Assembly (NCBI GenBank): GCA_033065855.1
Contig: JAVXUO010002007.1
Coordinates: forward strand, 496,001 to 560,000
Direction: 5' to 3'
DNA: 64,000 nt
From: Escallonia rubra
Lineage: Eukaryota; Streptophyta; Magnoliopsida; Escalloniales; Escalloniaceae
Translations under genes and position numbers: made by a program
Shown: positions 12,901-24,663 of the stretch, one piece after another
How positions within the stretch are numbered: position 1 is the first letter of the stretch
Layout: each line of letters starts with the position of its first letter
Notes under the pieces: generated by a model
Seen by the model: only the letters and a program-made list of their open reading frames with translations
Databases searched by the model: none
What the model was told of the DNA's origin: nothing

Positions 12901-14816
12901 TCAGAAAGTTCCCGAGAAGTTCAACAAATCTCTATCAGTGCTGATTTATTAATTTTTATGTCACACATAATCAATAATCAGAGGTAACTAACCACTTCAA
13001 CGCGTAAAAGATGGAATCCGAAACCAAACAATTCAATCACTCGTGTCATATAAAAATACTATTTCCAACATAAATAGAATTGTCTACATCACAAATATGT
13101 CTTAGCTTTCAGTTGATTGAAGATTCTGGAACTAACAAACTCCAAGCATCACAAAAGACAGACAAAATATGAAGGGCTAATTGAAAAAATGTACGCTCAA
13201 GTATCACCCCAGTACAACTTTAGTACCCAATTTGTAAAGTTTGCCAAAGAAGTACCTAAATTTGAAAAAAAAGTCCAAATTCAGTCCCATGGCTAACGGA
13301 TCACAGATGCCGTTAAAAAGTTCAAGGTTAAGACTGTCTTTATGAAAAAAGACAGTCATACTCTTCCTTTTCTCTATCTTTCTTTTTCCTTACTTTCTCT
13401 CTCTTCTCTCTCTCTCTCCTCCTTTAATTCACAGACACACAACCCACACACAAACACACGCACACACACCCCACAGGCCCACACACACACACACTCACAC
13501 TCTCTCACACCGACACACACATACACAACCCACACACAAACACCATTTGCAGCTAGCTCATGGAGTCTTACCCCCGCCACCCCACACCCAACATGATCAT
13601 CAAGCGCCCCCACACCTTCGTCAACCCCTCCGGCATGGTCTCCACACCCTACTCAAGAACTGGGTCTACCAAAGCTCCAATCTCCTCGATGTGTGCCGCA
13701 ATTTAGGTTACTTTTTCGCCAAGGATCCCCCCTCTACTCCCAGCGCTGACCCAATCCCAACCCCCACCCCACTCCCATCCCATCAACCCTAACCCTGCCC
13801 GTAGCCCAAGCCCTAGCCTTGGTTTCAATTCCACCAATAACAGGTCGGCTGTACAGTCAGCAATTCCTCCGAGGGCTAATCCTGCATCGCCTTACGGGAG
13901 TGGGAGGATTCAGCTTGGGGCGTTGAGGAAGACGAGGGAGGCAGAGATGGAAGGGATGTCTGGCGCCCAGGCGGCGCTACGACAGCAGGAGGAGCGGCAC
14001 TACAACAGCAGGAGGAGCAGCTGTCGAGAGGGGTGATTGTTGTGGTTCTCCAAATGAAACTTGAAGCTTTTTATGCTTTCTAATTGTTGTGGTTCACCTG
14101 AGAACTGGGTATCACTTCCCAGCTAGGAGGCACCGACACCTCTTATAGGACGAGATATGGTGTTCGACACTTACCGACACCTCGACACCTCACCGACACC
14201 TCCGGACACGTGTCCGACACCTCTCAGCGGTATCCGAATTTATTTATTTATTTTTTAATTACCGGACACCGTGTCGGACACCTCTTGAAGAAGTGTCGGA
14301 CACCTCTTGAAGAAGTGTCGGACACCTCTTGAAGAAGTGTCGGACACCTTGTGAAGAAGTGTCCACTCGTATGGGGCCAAAATACAATATTTTAAATTTA
14401 TTTGAGGGATAAATCTGGAATTTTTTAAAAATGAACTTTTAGGCCAAACCCTAATCAAATCGACCCAACAAAAGGTACCTTCTTCTTTCTCTCTCATCTC
14501 TGTCTTTTCCTTCTTTTTGTTGCCTAAAGCATCCAAGCTTGCCGGTCTAGAGTAAGATAGGTCAACATCTCCGACCTCATTTACAGACCATCGGACTATA
14601 TAAAACCTCTCCTTCATGCCTTTGGCTCATGTCTATTTTTTCCTTCTCTCTTATTATTATTGAGACTAATCTTGGTACTGTTAAGACATTCAACTGCTTT
14701 CTTGTTGCCAACCTTTTTTTCTTATTACTGTTGAGACTATTTCATGTTACTTGCTTTCTTTCTCATCCATTTTGAACGAAATTTAGTTGTTCCAATTGAG
14801 ATGTGTGTATGTGTGT

Positions 14817-14858
<42 letters not shown>

Positions 14859-16964
14859 ATATATATATTAAAAAATTCAGCGGTGTCCTGCGGTATCCAA
14901 AATCTGATTTTTTGAAAATTGCGATGTCCGGTGTCCCGATCTGTGTCGGTGTTGGACACGGTGTCCGTGCTACCTAGCTTCCCAGTGAACGACTCATCTT
15001 CATATTTCCAGAATTATGAATCCCGAGATCACTCTCCATATCATGTTTAATTTGGATGTCCTCAGATTAATTGTCGCACCCCAAAGAAGAGAAATTTTAA
15101 CAGCGGCATTTTTTGGCGACGGTGGTCGTCTGGTGCGATGGTGGTAATGGGGGTGATGGGGTGTACACACACACACACAGAGTTTGTTTTGATATAATTA
15201 AATCAAGGAAGAGAAAAAATCGAATGGCTATGATAGTGCCATGTGTTTTAAATATTTGTTATTTCGTTATTGACAGTCTCACCCTTGAACTTTTTAACGG
15301 CATCCATGATCCTTTAGCCGTGGGACTAAATCGGGTCATTTTTTCAAACTTAGGTACTTCTTTGGCACACTTTAAAAGTTGGGTACTAGAGTTGTACTGA
15401 AGTGATACTTGAAGGTACAGTTTTGGCATTAGCCCAAAAATGAAATAAAAGACCTATCTTCGTCAAAACCTAACTTTGAACAATCACTATGGCTAATGTA
15501 CTTGTCACCGAGTTCTATAATGTAAAGTTTCTTGTCCAAAATGACCATAACAAAATTCAAGCAAAACTTACCCAGCATCTGTGTAGTAAGGTTTCAGCTG
15601 AAAGAAATCCCTCTCAAAGGCATCTTGATCCTCACTCTTCACGCTTAGAACAACTGCATGCTCATATATATCCCCTGAAAATGTTCATGGTCACAGTCAC
15701 AGATGTTATACTGTGAAGCTTGTGAGTTTAAAAAAATGGGCAATGCCTCTATTAGAAGCGCAAGGCAGAAGTATCTTGGGTTCTTTGCAGATAGAGGCTA
15801 ATTTAAACTTACAAATAGAGTGTGCTGGGGAGAAGTGACAGTTGTGTTACACATGACCAAGAAGAAATGATTTTGAAAAAAGTCAAGTGAAAAACATTAC
15901 TGGCTATTGTCAACTCCTGAATAGCATTCGGTGTCTCTTCAAATAATGGAGGAAGACTTCTAAATTCTGTCAATGAGACCTGCAAGATGATCAAAACAAG
16001 AAGAATTCTTATGACTGGTAATGGGAATGACTAAAAGGAATATAAGGACTCCAAGATTGTAACTTCCTCCAAAAATGAGAAGTTTGTGGTATGTCACAAC
16101 TCACAACATAGTGACCTAAGAAGTGTTAGCAACAAGTGGATATGAAAGTAGAGATTTGCATACTTAAAATCTCCCTGAAGGTGGTTTCAATCAGTCAAAA
16201 CCTATCTTTTTTATTAGCTGAAGCCATGCATCTATAACACCTACTTAAGATATGCATTAGGCTCCACGCCTAAAGCGAAATATATCTTCATACAGTGAAA
16301 CCAGTCAAGTTTCTTAATCTTCAACTTTTACTTGCTTAGTTCTTGAGGACTTACTTTATGCAATCTCAGGCTCCCCGCCCTTGTGCAAAGTATAGGAACT
16401 AATATGGCTTGCAATACGAAATAACGGAATTCCAACGAATTCCTAGTCGAACAAAAAGGGCAGACCCATTGCACAAGGACCGATATACGCAACTCGACCC
16501 CAGCATAATAGAGAGACTGTTTCCATGCTTCAACCGTGTTACCCTCCAATGGCAAAGGGTACCTTTGCTCCACGGCTCACCCTATCCAAACCAAATTAAA
16601 CACATTGGTGACTTCAAACAAGCTGCACTGCAATACTTTATTTATTTTAATTCGTGGATCTAGCTCCACAACAAATCGTTTGATACTAGTAGACACAGTT
16701 ATACAAGAATCTATGATTTCTTCAACACAAAGGCACAATCTAAAGCAGTCTAAGCTGTTTAAGTAATCCAGCTCAACGTCTAACGCAAACAAATTTCGAA
16801 AAAACATGTTAGGGTTTTGGAATTAGGTCAAATTTGGGGAAGACAGGAGCAGTTGTTACCTTGAGAGTAGAGAGAAGCCTGTCACAGGTTTCGAAATCGT
16901 TGCGTATCAAGGCGGCTTTGAATCGCTCGAATGTCTGAGAAACCACCGTCAGCTTTGGATCCAT
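9924..16964 (-). CDS. RPN12A: 26S proteasome lid subunit RPN12 (non-ATPase regulatory subunit 8), 267 aa
   Basis: RPN12 is a PCI-domain subunit of the 19S regulatory-particle lid and helps assemble lid and base for ubiquitin-dependent proteolysis in nucleus and cytosol. Exons in coding order: 16964-16860, 15979-15901, 15674-15572, 12232-11969, 11078-10967, 10064-9924. They total 804 nt, giving 267 residues, the length I recall for Arabidopsis RPN12a. Exon 1 encodes MDPKLTVVSQTFERFKAA. Exon 4 carries the strongly conserved LLRLLVQNRIAEFHTELELL and QSFMEGAYNRVLSAR. Exon 5 holds DEIAGCSEKAYDSLS. The last exon ends SYARELERIV followed by TGA. All donors are GT and all acceptors AG, and phases agree at every junction. 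Intron 3 is 3.3 kb because transposons have inserted in it (13174-15435). The reading frame is intact, so the gene is probably functional. Confidence 0.97.
14255..14365. repeat. 22-bp subterminal tandem repeat of the hAT element
   Basis: About four to five copies of a unit reading GTGTCGGACACCTCTTGAAG, plus AA, lie head to tail; the last copy is degenerate. Each contains GTCGGAC, a short self-complementary core, so each copy could be one transposase-binding site. That function is inferred from other hAT elements. Confidence 0.85.
14801..14869. repeat. (TG)n(CT)n(AT)n compound microsatellite
   Basis: Runs of TG, then CT, then CTAT/AT, are read directly. The tract lies inside the nested hAT element. 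Confidence 0.9.
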
Positions 16965-19204
16965 TGGAGAAACTTTCCGATCTCGGTTGAGCTTCTCTTT
17001 GCCTCGGTCTCTTTAGTTCAAGTCGGCCGATGTTTTGAATCGAAAAAGAAATATTGGGCGAAGTTTTGAATTATAAAAGCCTTTACAGCCAAGAAAAGAA
17101 TATAAATACTTGTACCAAACAGAGACACTTTTATCTTCCTTATTTGGTGCTAGCCAGGGGCATTTATGAACTCTCATGCCAGGGTTGTGGGTGTGCTACT
17201 GGTTGCTTTGGTAGCGCTGGTTTGGTAAGATCTCACGAGATATGGGTGGCGTATAGTATCTACAGGCCATATGTCGTGTTGGTTCGTCGGTGGTGCTACT
17301 GCTAATCGGTTAATGTGCATGTTTAGCGAGTTAAGCGAGAAGTCCAGTTCGTATTATATTTTTGTTCGTTTGTGCAGTCTTTATATTTTTAGTGGCGTGT
17401 CAATGTTCTTTAGTAATGTGTTTGGATGAAGTAATTGAATTGAGAATTTATTTTTATATAGGATATTTAAATGCATCGCACCAAATTACTTGTTTCGATT
17501 ATTATGAGATGGATTCGCCAAATTTGAAGAGGAATTTGAAAAAGAGATTTGGTTTGCTAAAATCCTCTTTACAAATAAGTAGTCCAAACTAGTTATTTAG
17601 CAAATCCTAACCACAAAAGTAAGGAGAAAGTGACTTTGTCCATAATTTTAGCAACATTCTTCCACTAAAAAAAGAAAACTCTCTCTCACTTATTTTTATC
17701 CATACACTATCAAATTATTACCTGGGTTCAATTTTTCATACGTAAATCCACGTATAAAATACTCGATTCTTCAAAACCTTCCAAACACTAAATTTAAAAT
17801 TTCATAAATTTATAAATCAGCGAATTTTGAAATGAATGAATTTTGAAATGTAAGGTACTTTGATATTCTCCATCCAAAACACACTCGAGATGTGGTCCTT
17901 TGTTGATCTGTCGTTCCTTTTTATTTGATTTTGAATTATGCGGGACTCTAATTATTGAGGTCTAGGATGTTTGCTTTCCAATTTATGCTCCCATGGTATA
18001 TATTTCAGATCCACTAATTATAAATTACAATTTCTAAATAACTTCATGTCACTATCGAGGAGAGTAAACAAGTTTTAGCAACGTTGGATGAAAGTTCCAA
18101 CAACACCGTATGAGATGTGAAGTGAGAATCTGTGACATGAAGTCTTTAGGAGTATGGATGGGCTCAGCACCCTTTCTTATGATAATAAACTTTTTTGCAT
18201 CACATTATTAGCAGTTTTGGAAGCTTTGAATTGTGCAAAACTTAAAACAATTGTACATCAATTCAAAACGCTTGCTTGATCAAATGATAGGGCTGGATAG
18301 AAATTAGTGCAATAGTTAAGTAGGTCTTATATGTTATTTTCACTCCGCTAGGATTGTTTTATGAAGAGACTTCTCACTAAAATAGTCTATCTTGTTGCTT
18401 TTGCCTGTAAAGCAAGAAGACAAAAATCATTTAAATATTTGTAAATCTAACTAAACAGTTTTTAGCTTTAATTGTTAAGTTGATTATGTAACTTGTTAAA
18501 CTGTCTAACAGCCGGAACTACTTTATATTGATGAAATTTCTACTATCTACTTTATATATTATTATTTTCGGATAAAGGTCCAACTTCATTGAAGCTCAAG
18601 CAATTTAGAACTGGATTAAGTGTTAAGCACTTGTATACATGAGGTATGTCGCTTGGACGGTGTAATTTTGGGCTTAAATGAAAACAATAAATGAACCCAA
18701 TGCAGTATTTAGTACTTTCTTTCATAACCAAGGCCTATTTCCGTAAGGGGTAAGAGAGTCCCCTCTTTCCCATTGTAGTGCCGAGTGCGTAACAACATCG
18801 AACATCGTGGACCTATAAAACCACGTTATTCCGCTTGCTTTCTCTCGTTAATATCTAACTCATCACTCCTTCCCTTTTGATTAAAGTAATTTTTTTTGGA
18901 ATTTTTTAGAATGTTGTCCAATCGCGATACGATACTTATTTTGTTTATAGGTATTAGTCGAGATAATTTAATAGACGATAAAATTTAAGAACAATCAAGG
19001 AAAAGAATCTTAGAATCGGAACAGTATTTCTTGATGTGAAGACTATTCCCGTTTGTAATAATAGAGTTGCTTTACATGTAGTATATGTCACACAGTCTTT
19101 CCTCAACCGATGGTCCTAAACTGTCATATGACCTTGCAAAAATATTTTGGCTCTTGCGTCCCATCTTTTGTCACACACACCAGTCTTTCCTTTCCCGATC
19201 CAAA

Positions 19205-19336
19205 GATCCTAAATGGTCATCCGGCATTTCCCAAGTTATCTTCTATCTACCTAAGTCTGTAACAGTTTCAATAGGGCCAAAGATACTGAATGGTCATTCA
19301 GCCTTCCCCAAGTTATCTTCTATCTACCCAGGTCTG
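19205..19336. repeat. 77-bp tandem duplication
   Basis: Two diverged copies start GATCCTAAATGGTCATCC and GATACTGAATGGTCATTC. Both continue through CCCAAGTTATCTTCTATC and then AAGTCTG or AGGTCTG. Period is about 77 bp. Confidence 0.75.
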
Positions 19337-19999
19337 GATAGAGCTAATTACGATGCCTTTCATCTCCTTTCCAAAAATAAGCACCTCAACATTCATTGAT
19401 TTCTGCGGAATCGAACGTCCAACTTCTTTTGATGTGGACATTCGAATGAACAAAAAGTGAAAAACCTGCTTGTACAAATTTCACCCGATTGAGAAACTGA
19501 TTTTTCAGACATTCCCTAGCACCTAGCATATTCCTGCACTTTGCATTGCCATTAATCCAATGATGCAGACAAACAAGCAACACAAAGCTAACAATACCAT
19601 AGATGATAAATGCAGAAGTTGATAGTAAGACCAACGGGTTGGAGAAGTAACAACCGAGGATTGAAGCAGTCAAGTGAGCAGCAAATCACTGACTAATAAA
19701 ACTAAGAACAACTAAGTAGTTTCCTTTTCTACTTCCGATGCTTCATGACATGATAATCAAGATATGCCAACAAGATTTACCATGGAAGCCTAGCGATTCG
19801 CATGCGTTAATCATGCTTCCAGAAACGGACACTAGAGAATCAACTCCTTCCCAAATTAGGCTCCCTGTAATCAGCATTTAGCTGTCTCTTTCAAGTTCTA
19901 GCTGAAAAACAGCTCTCAAGTGGCGGAAGCTTAAATGTGGGATTTCATATCCCCTTTCCTCGTAAACAATACGCAAGCGAACCCGTATACGCAAGCAAT

Positions 20000-20215
20000 C
20001 GCGTATGCACAACTGTTCCCGAATCCTCCCAATTTGAGCTCCACAAATCCCGTTTCCCTGGTATTGTCCTAAGTAGGGCATTGCCATTCCAGCTCCACAG
20101 ATCCCATATCCCTGGTTCCCTGGCTACAGTTACAATCAGAATCCTCCCAAGGGGGCACTGCCATTTCAGCTCCATAAATCCCATTTCCCTGGTTCCCTGG
20201 CCACATCAGAATCAC
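20000..20215. repeat. Imperfect tandem repeat, about three copies of 60-85 bp
   Basis: On the minus strand the unit runs from GATTCTGAT through AGGGAACCAGGGAAATGGGA to TTTATGGAGCTGAAATGGCA. A second copy has ATATGGGATCTGTGGAGCTG and a third, partial copy has GGGAAACGGGATTTGTGGAG. The copies do not share a frame and the second contains an in-frame stop, so this is non-coding or long dead. Confidence 0.65.
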
Positions 20216-20884
20216 CACTTACTCGCTCCTTTCCCCGAGTGAAAAATCTAGCAAAGCAAGTGATTGTAACAGGAAATGGTAACTTAAATGGATAGAAAAG
20301 CATGTGCCTGTCTTGACACTGTCTCTTACAACAAGCCAGAGCATAGTGCATCATCAATTCATCATATAGAGCTAACTTGCTAAAGCATACAAAAAGATCA
20401 AAATTTAGGCATTCCAATTGCAATTCGATTTGTATTCTCATAAAAAAAGAGGTACACAGGCACCAAAATGGGCAGCAACACTTCAATTTCATAGAACTGT
20501 CATACACAGCCAAATTACAGGAAGAAGAAATGGCTCAAATAATATATGAGATACACAGAATCCGAAAGAGGAGATGCTCAACTGATAAATAATAATTGAT
20601 CAAAGAATGTGCGTTTTACAACCTAGATAAATTATCAGAATGAAGGGCCACCATAGCCCTTCAACAAATTCCTATGCTATTTCAACATGTACAGATAAAT
20701 ACAAACAAGCCAACCCATCTTCAATAAAGGGTTGAAGAAAATATGGCCCGTATTCACATGTACAAGCAACTGGGATGTGATAAACAGATCTCAATCCCCA
20801 ACTAACCAAGATCAACTACTATATGGATACAACAACACCAACAACAATGCCTATACAAACCCTTCAAAACTATATAACTTAACC

Positions 20885-21777
20885 TCAAATTTCTGTTTCC
20901 ATATCCGTAAACAGCGCCTTTCTCGGCCACGCCTCTTCGCCAGGTGAAGCAAACAAGGCCACGGAGATGTCTGCTAGCTTCTTTTTACTCAATCGTGATC
21001 GAGGAACCCTCAGTTGTTTTGGAGCATTCGGAGCTTCAACCTCAGTGAACTCACTCGAATCCGCCAAATCAAGAGAATTTCGAAAAGCCAAGCACTTCGT
21101 TGGCGTGCTATAAGCGAAATGCCATTGCTTCGCAATCAAAGTCTGTTAATTTACCAGAAACAAATCAGAACTTTTTCGACATGCGTCAAATTAAAAGAAG
21201 CCATAATAAATGAATAAAGATTCTGACTTTAATCTCACGAAAGCAATCTAAAACTTACCGCTTCCCTAATCTGCTTCGATACTTGAAATAGCCTCTTCAA
21301 ATCATCATGATTCACCCCGCACAATATCCTAATCTGCAAATCAAGAAGCACGTATATGCTTAGCAATACAGCTCAATCATAACTGGAATGGCCATACATT
21401 TCACGCGCACACACACACTCATCATTCACTTTACTGATCTGGAATTTAGGGACCTCGATTACAACCAATACAGCTCATCAAGAACTGGAAAATGACCATA
21501 CATTTCACACACACACACTGACACACAGAGAGTTGAACAATCAGATACTAACCAGAATATCCTGAGGCAGGGCTTCAAGAATAGACTTTCCAGAACCCAA
21601 ATTCGTGCTTTCACAACAACGCCTCTTCGTGGGAGAGACAGTGGAATCATCATGCTCCAAGTCATTCGCAATAGCAACCCTCTTCCTCCCGAACGAGAAC
21701 GACCTCGACAGGCTCAGAAACCCTAACCCCTCATTTGCACACCTCACATTCGAATTACACTTCTTCCCCAAAGCCAT
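20885..21777 (-). CDS. FBS1: F-box protein of the FBS1 (F-BOX STRESS INDUCED) family, 185 aa
   Basis: A small F-box protein expected to be a substrate adaptor of an SCF (SKP1-CUL1) ubiquitin ligase; the Arabidopsis family is induced by wounding, abiotic stress and hormones. Exons in coding order: 21777-21553, 21333-21259, 21142-20885, coding 75, 25 and 85 residues plus stop, all phase 0. The N-terminus begins MALGKKCNS. It carries the family motif LSLSRSFSFGRKRV at about 21-34. The F-box, LEALPQDILIRILCGVNHDD onward to KQIREATLIAKQWHFAYSTP, spans about 68-117 and crosses both introns, as I recall for the family. The C-terminus keeps DISVALFASPG. No LRR or Kelch repeats follow. The upstream region has a TATA box, a G-box and W-boxes, fitting stress control. 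A 5' UTR intron is possible (donor near 22019) but unproven. The exact orthologue is less certain than the family. Confidence 0.92.
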
Positions 21778-22126
21778 TTTCTCAGCAATACCAAAATCAA
21801 AAACTCACCAAAGACCTGATTTTTCCATCAAAACAAAGAAAACCCATCAGTCAATTCGACCCATACTATCGAAAACCAAACCCAAATCTCAAATATCAAC
21901 TAAATTAAACACAACCCAGACACCCATTTCCAATCAAAACTGTATCTATCAGATCAAATCTCCAAATAGATCTACTTTTATATACACACGAAAGTACAGG
22001 CAGAAAGAGATAAACCAACCTGGTAAAAGAATAATCAAGCCCTAACTTGTAGGTAGCAGTAAATTTGGATTGATGTAACGGTGGTTCTGTGTAAGGAAAC
22101 AAGAACCGCCCTTCAACTTCACCCTC

Positions 22127-22134
22127 CTTTTTAT
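22127..22134 (-). promoter_or_regulatory. TATA box of the FBS1-like gene
   Basis: Read on the minus strand the sequence is CTGTATAAAAAGGAGG, a strong plant TATA element. It would place transcription start near 22100, about 320 bases before the ATG at 21777. Confidence 0.6.
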
Positions 22135-22338
22135 ACAGCGAAAAGGTCTCTTTCTTCTAGAGAAATTTGGAAACTTTTAATTTTTTTTGAATTTTTGGTG
22201 ATAATTGTTTTAGAAGTTTGGTTTATTTACGGGAAAGCACTAGAAATTTCCTTGATAAAAATCTACCGCACTGTGTGTATGTGTGTGCGGTGGGGTGTCA
22301 AGTTTTATAGATACGGGGAAAACTAGCCGTTAGAGGGG

Positions 22339-22348
22339 GACACGTGTC
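22339..22348. promoter_or_regulatory. Palindromic G-box/ABRE-like element
   Basis: GACACGTGTC is a perfect palindrome with the CACGTG core. It lies about 205 bases upstream of the TATA box of the FBS1-like gene. Such cores bind plant bZIP and bHLH factors, including abscisic-acid-response factors. Function here is inferred from position. Confidence 0.5.
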
Positions 22349-22398
22349 GAGACATTAGGGGTGGGTTGGTGAGGGGTGGTGACGCGGAGGGTGTGGTC

Positions 22399-22404
22399 GG
22401 TCAA
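22399..22404 (-). promoter_or_regulatory. W-box (TTGACC)
   Basis: The complement of GGTCAA gives TTGACC, a WRKY-binding core. Two further cores, TTGACT (22653-22658) and TTGACG (22664-22669), lie upstream on the same strand. A cluster in a stress-gene promoter is plausible, but short motifs occur often by chance. Confidence 0.35.
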
Positions 22405-24663
22405 AGTCGGCCGGTGTGCGTGGAAAGCTTATCTAACACGTTTCGTGGTCTTTGCCACTTCCGTGTTGGTGGCATGCTAGCGTGACAGAGTATGTCTGGT
22501 GAAATGTTGACAGCTGTGAAAATGGACGGTTATGATTCGATGGCTGGAGGGGCCAGTTAGATTGTGACTGTAGGAATAAAAATATTCTAAATAGGCGGCT
22601 GAGAGGGTGACGGCTGGTTCCAGGGTTTACACGGTGCTGCCGGTGGTTTGTGAGTCAACGACTCGTCAACGCGGCCAATTTTGTTTGTGTAAAAAATTAA
22701 ATGGGGGGCACAAAAAAGCTTAGTACATAAATGGAGGCACTCTATTAATTTTGCTCACTCTATTGATTTTGATATTTCTTTTCAGTCCAACACCAATTAT
22801 TATCACACTTAATACTACCATAATTTTTATTAGGTGTCTTGTAAAAATTAAAAGAGAAATTTTAACACTTTTTGCTATAAGATTATGTTCTTTGTTTCCT
22901 TCGAAATTCTTTCTCTTCACACTGTCATCTCTATCGTTCACCTGCACCTTAACCACCATTGACCTACCGACTGTCAGCACCCCAAATTTTACCGCTATCA
23001 CCACCCACCTTGTCAACCTTACACTGTCCACACCACCTTGCCTTGTGTATGCCAGATCTTCTACCCACTCTACGGTATGCATGGTCGTCTATATCGGCTC
23101 ATTACAAAGAAGGAGAGTGAGGTGGTGGTCGCTCCAGTGACGTAGAGGCGATAAAATTAAGTTGTGAACTTCTGACCAAAGGCTATTCGGGTAAGCTTCG
23201 GAGAGGTTTGATTAGGTAGAGGCGGTGGTTCAGCGGTTGAACAACACAAAGAAAAAGTAGTCGAAAGGACAAAATTAGACCTACTAATGAAAGAAAAAAA
23301 GTTAATAGAGAGATCAATTTAGAGACGGAACAAAGTACATAAACTCTTTTAATCAGAATAGGAGTTTGAGAGACTTTTAGAATGATGGGTCAACAGTTTG
23401 ACTAAAGTGATACCATCACTTCACTATTACTACGAAGTTCTATTACGACTAAAGTGTCACTTGACAAGAATGGAAGGTACTTTTTTTAGTTGAGAGTAGC
23501 TCAGTTGCCAGCAGCAACATTATATTTTAGTACATGGTTCTACGTACATGGTACGACAACAAACCTTCCCCTCACTACAAGAAAGTAATCCAATCTCCGA
23601 ACTTTGTAATCAGTGACCCATTTTCTTTGTTGCCTTTCTGCCAGAGTGCCGAAGAAGTATGGGCAAAGTTTAGCATTTTGACCTTTATAACTTTGAGTGT
23701 ACACATGGCCATGGAAAGACTTACGAGAGAAGTATCGTTATTTGACACGTTCAAAAAATGAGTGTTTAAAATGAGTGCAGATCGAGTTCTGTTTAGAGGA
23801 TGAATACAAAAGGAACAAATTAATTTTGAGTTTGGAAAAATAATCAAATCGATTCTGAATAGTTCACTTTCAGCGATTTGATCTCAACATGTTGGATGGC
23901 CGATATGGGTCTATATCCGGTTTTGAACTCCTTGGGCCTCCATTATTATCGTGTGTATAAGCACTATTCGGCTCATCTCTACTACTTGGAACAAAATTGA
24001 CGAGAAAGCAACGGTCGATAGTAACTAACGCTTGATTGTGTGAAGTTAAATACCGTTAAATACATTTTCAATCTTTGGTTTTTGGCAAAACTCGAGAACT
24101 TCATTATAATATAACCTTTAAAATGCAGATATATTAAGGTCGGTTGATTCTATTTTAACTGGGTCAAAGCAGTTAGAACCAAATTGACAAATCAGGTGTC
24201 TAATTTATACTAAGTAAGCCAAAGTGATTGTCCTCTCTGGTCAGATTGTGAATGGTCGGCTTGAGTAATTCATTTTGTAGATTCTCCGACATTGAAGAGC
24301 ATATGTGCCTTTTCCTCTAAAGTACAAACATTGAAAAGCACCTTAATATATATACCCGAGAGTTTTGCCCAAAGTACACCAACACACCCTTGTTTAAAGT
24401 TTTTGTAGGTAAGATGTAAAAGTACTTCTTCAAGGTTAACATATGGTCCCGGAGAGTGTAAGCAATAGAGTAGGTGATGTTTGGGGAAGCCCAAATAGCT
24501 ACTTACTACTTCTAGGGAAGGCCGTATAAACGGCGGTAGGCGGAGGCAGTCGGCTATCGGCGGTGGCTGTAAATCGGAGGTTTGATGCTTGTGCATGCAC
24601 GTGCACGCGCGCGTGTGTGTGTGAGAGAGAGAGAGAGCATATAACGGATTGAGTTTTAAAATT

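Larger units (their letters stand above)
14123..14977. mobile_element. Non-autonomous hAT-type element nested in the Mutator-like element
   Basis: A perfect 8-bp target-site duplication, CTTCCCAG, flanks the element at 14115-14122 and 14978-14985. Its ends are imperfect inverted repeats: CTAGGAGGCACCGACACC on the left, and CTAGGTAGCACGGACACC read inward from the right. Both subterminal regions are crowded with the motif CGACACCT or its complement, as expected for transposase-binding sites. The left side also holds about four tandem copies of a 22-bp unit (14255-14365). No transposase frame is present. Internal microsatellites lie at 14801-14869. Confidence 0.85.
13174..15435. mobile_element. 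Non-autonomous Mutator-like element with long terminal inverted repeats, in RPN12 intron 3
   Basis: The left terminal repeat (13174-13338) and right terminal repeat (15272-15435) are inverted copies of about 165 bp, both starting GGGCTAAT at the outer edge. Flanking 9-bp sequences AAATATGAA (left) and AAAAATGAA (right) match at 8 of 9 positions. That is the target-site duplication length of Mutator-like elements. No transposase is recognisable. The left interior (about 13340-14114) is CT- and CA-rich and has a GC-rich stretch at 13560-14040 with coding-like composition that I could not assign. A hAT element (14123-14977) is inserted inside, so the original element was about 1.4 kb. Confidence 0.85.
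16965..20884. other. Intergenic region between RPN12 start and FBS1-like stop
   Basis: I recognise no gene in this region of nearly 4 kb. It is AT-rich, with short open frames lacking family signatures. Two imperfect tandem-repeat blocks occur at 19205-19336 and 20000-20215. The last few hundred bases are probably 3' untranslated region of the FBS1-like gene. Confidence 0.5.
22140..24654. other. FBS1 promoter side and intergenic DNA
   Basis: No gene is recognised. The segment contains the FBS1-like promoter elements (to about 22670), then AT-rich DNA with short unconvincing frames, then a GT/GA microsatellite at 24613-24637 just before a Mutator-like element. Confidence 0.5.

Noticed and set aside
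13342-13613. Open frames rich in Thr/His/Pro or Cys/Val
   Set aside because: Produced by CA/CT microsatellite sequence within the Mutator-like element; not coding.
22690-23345. Possible inverted-repeat element sharing TCTATTAA-like words at both ends
   Set aside because: The matches are short and AT-rich, and I found no target-site duplication.
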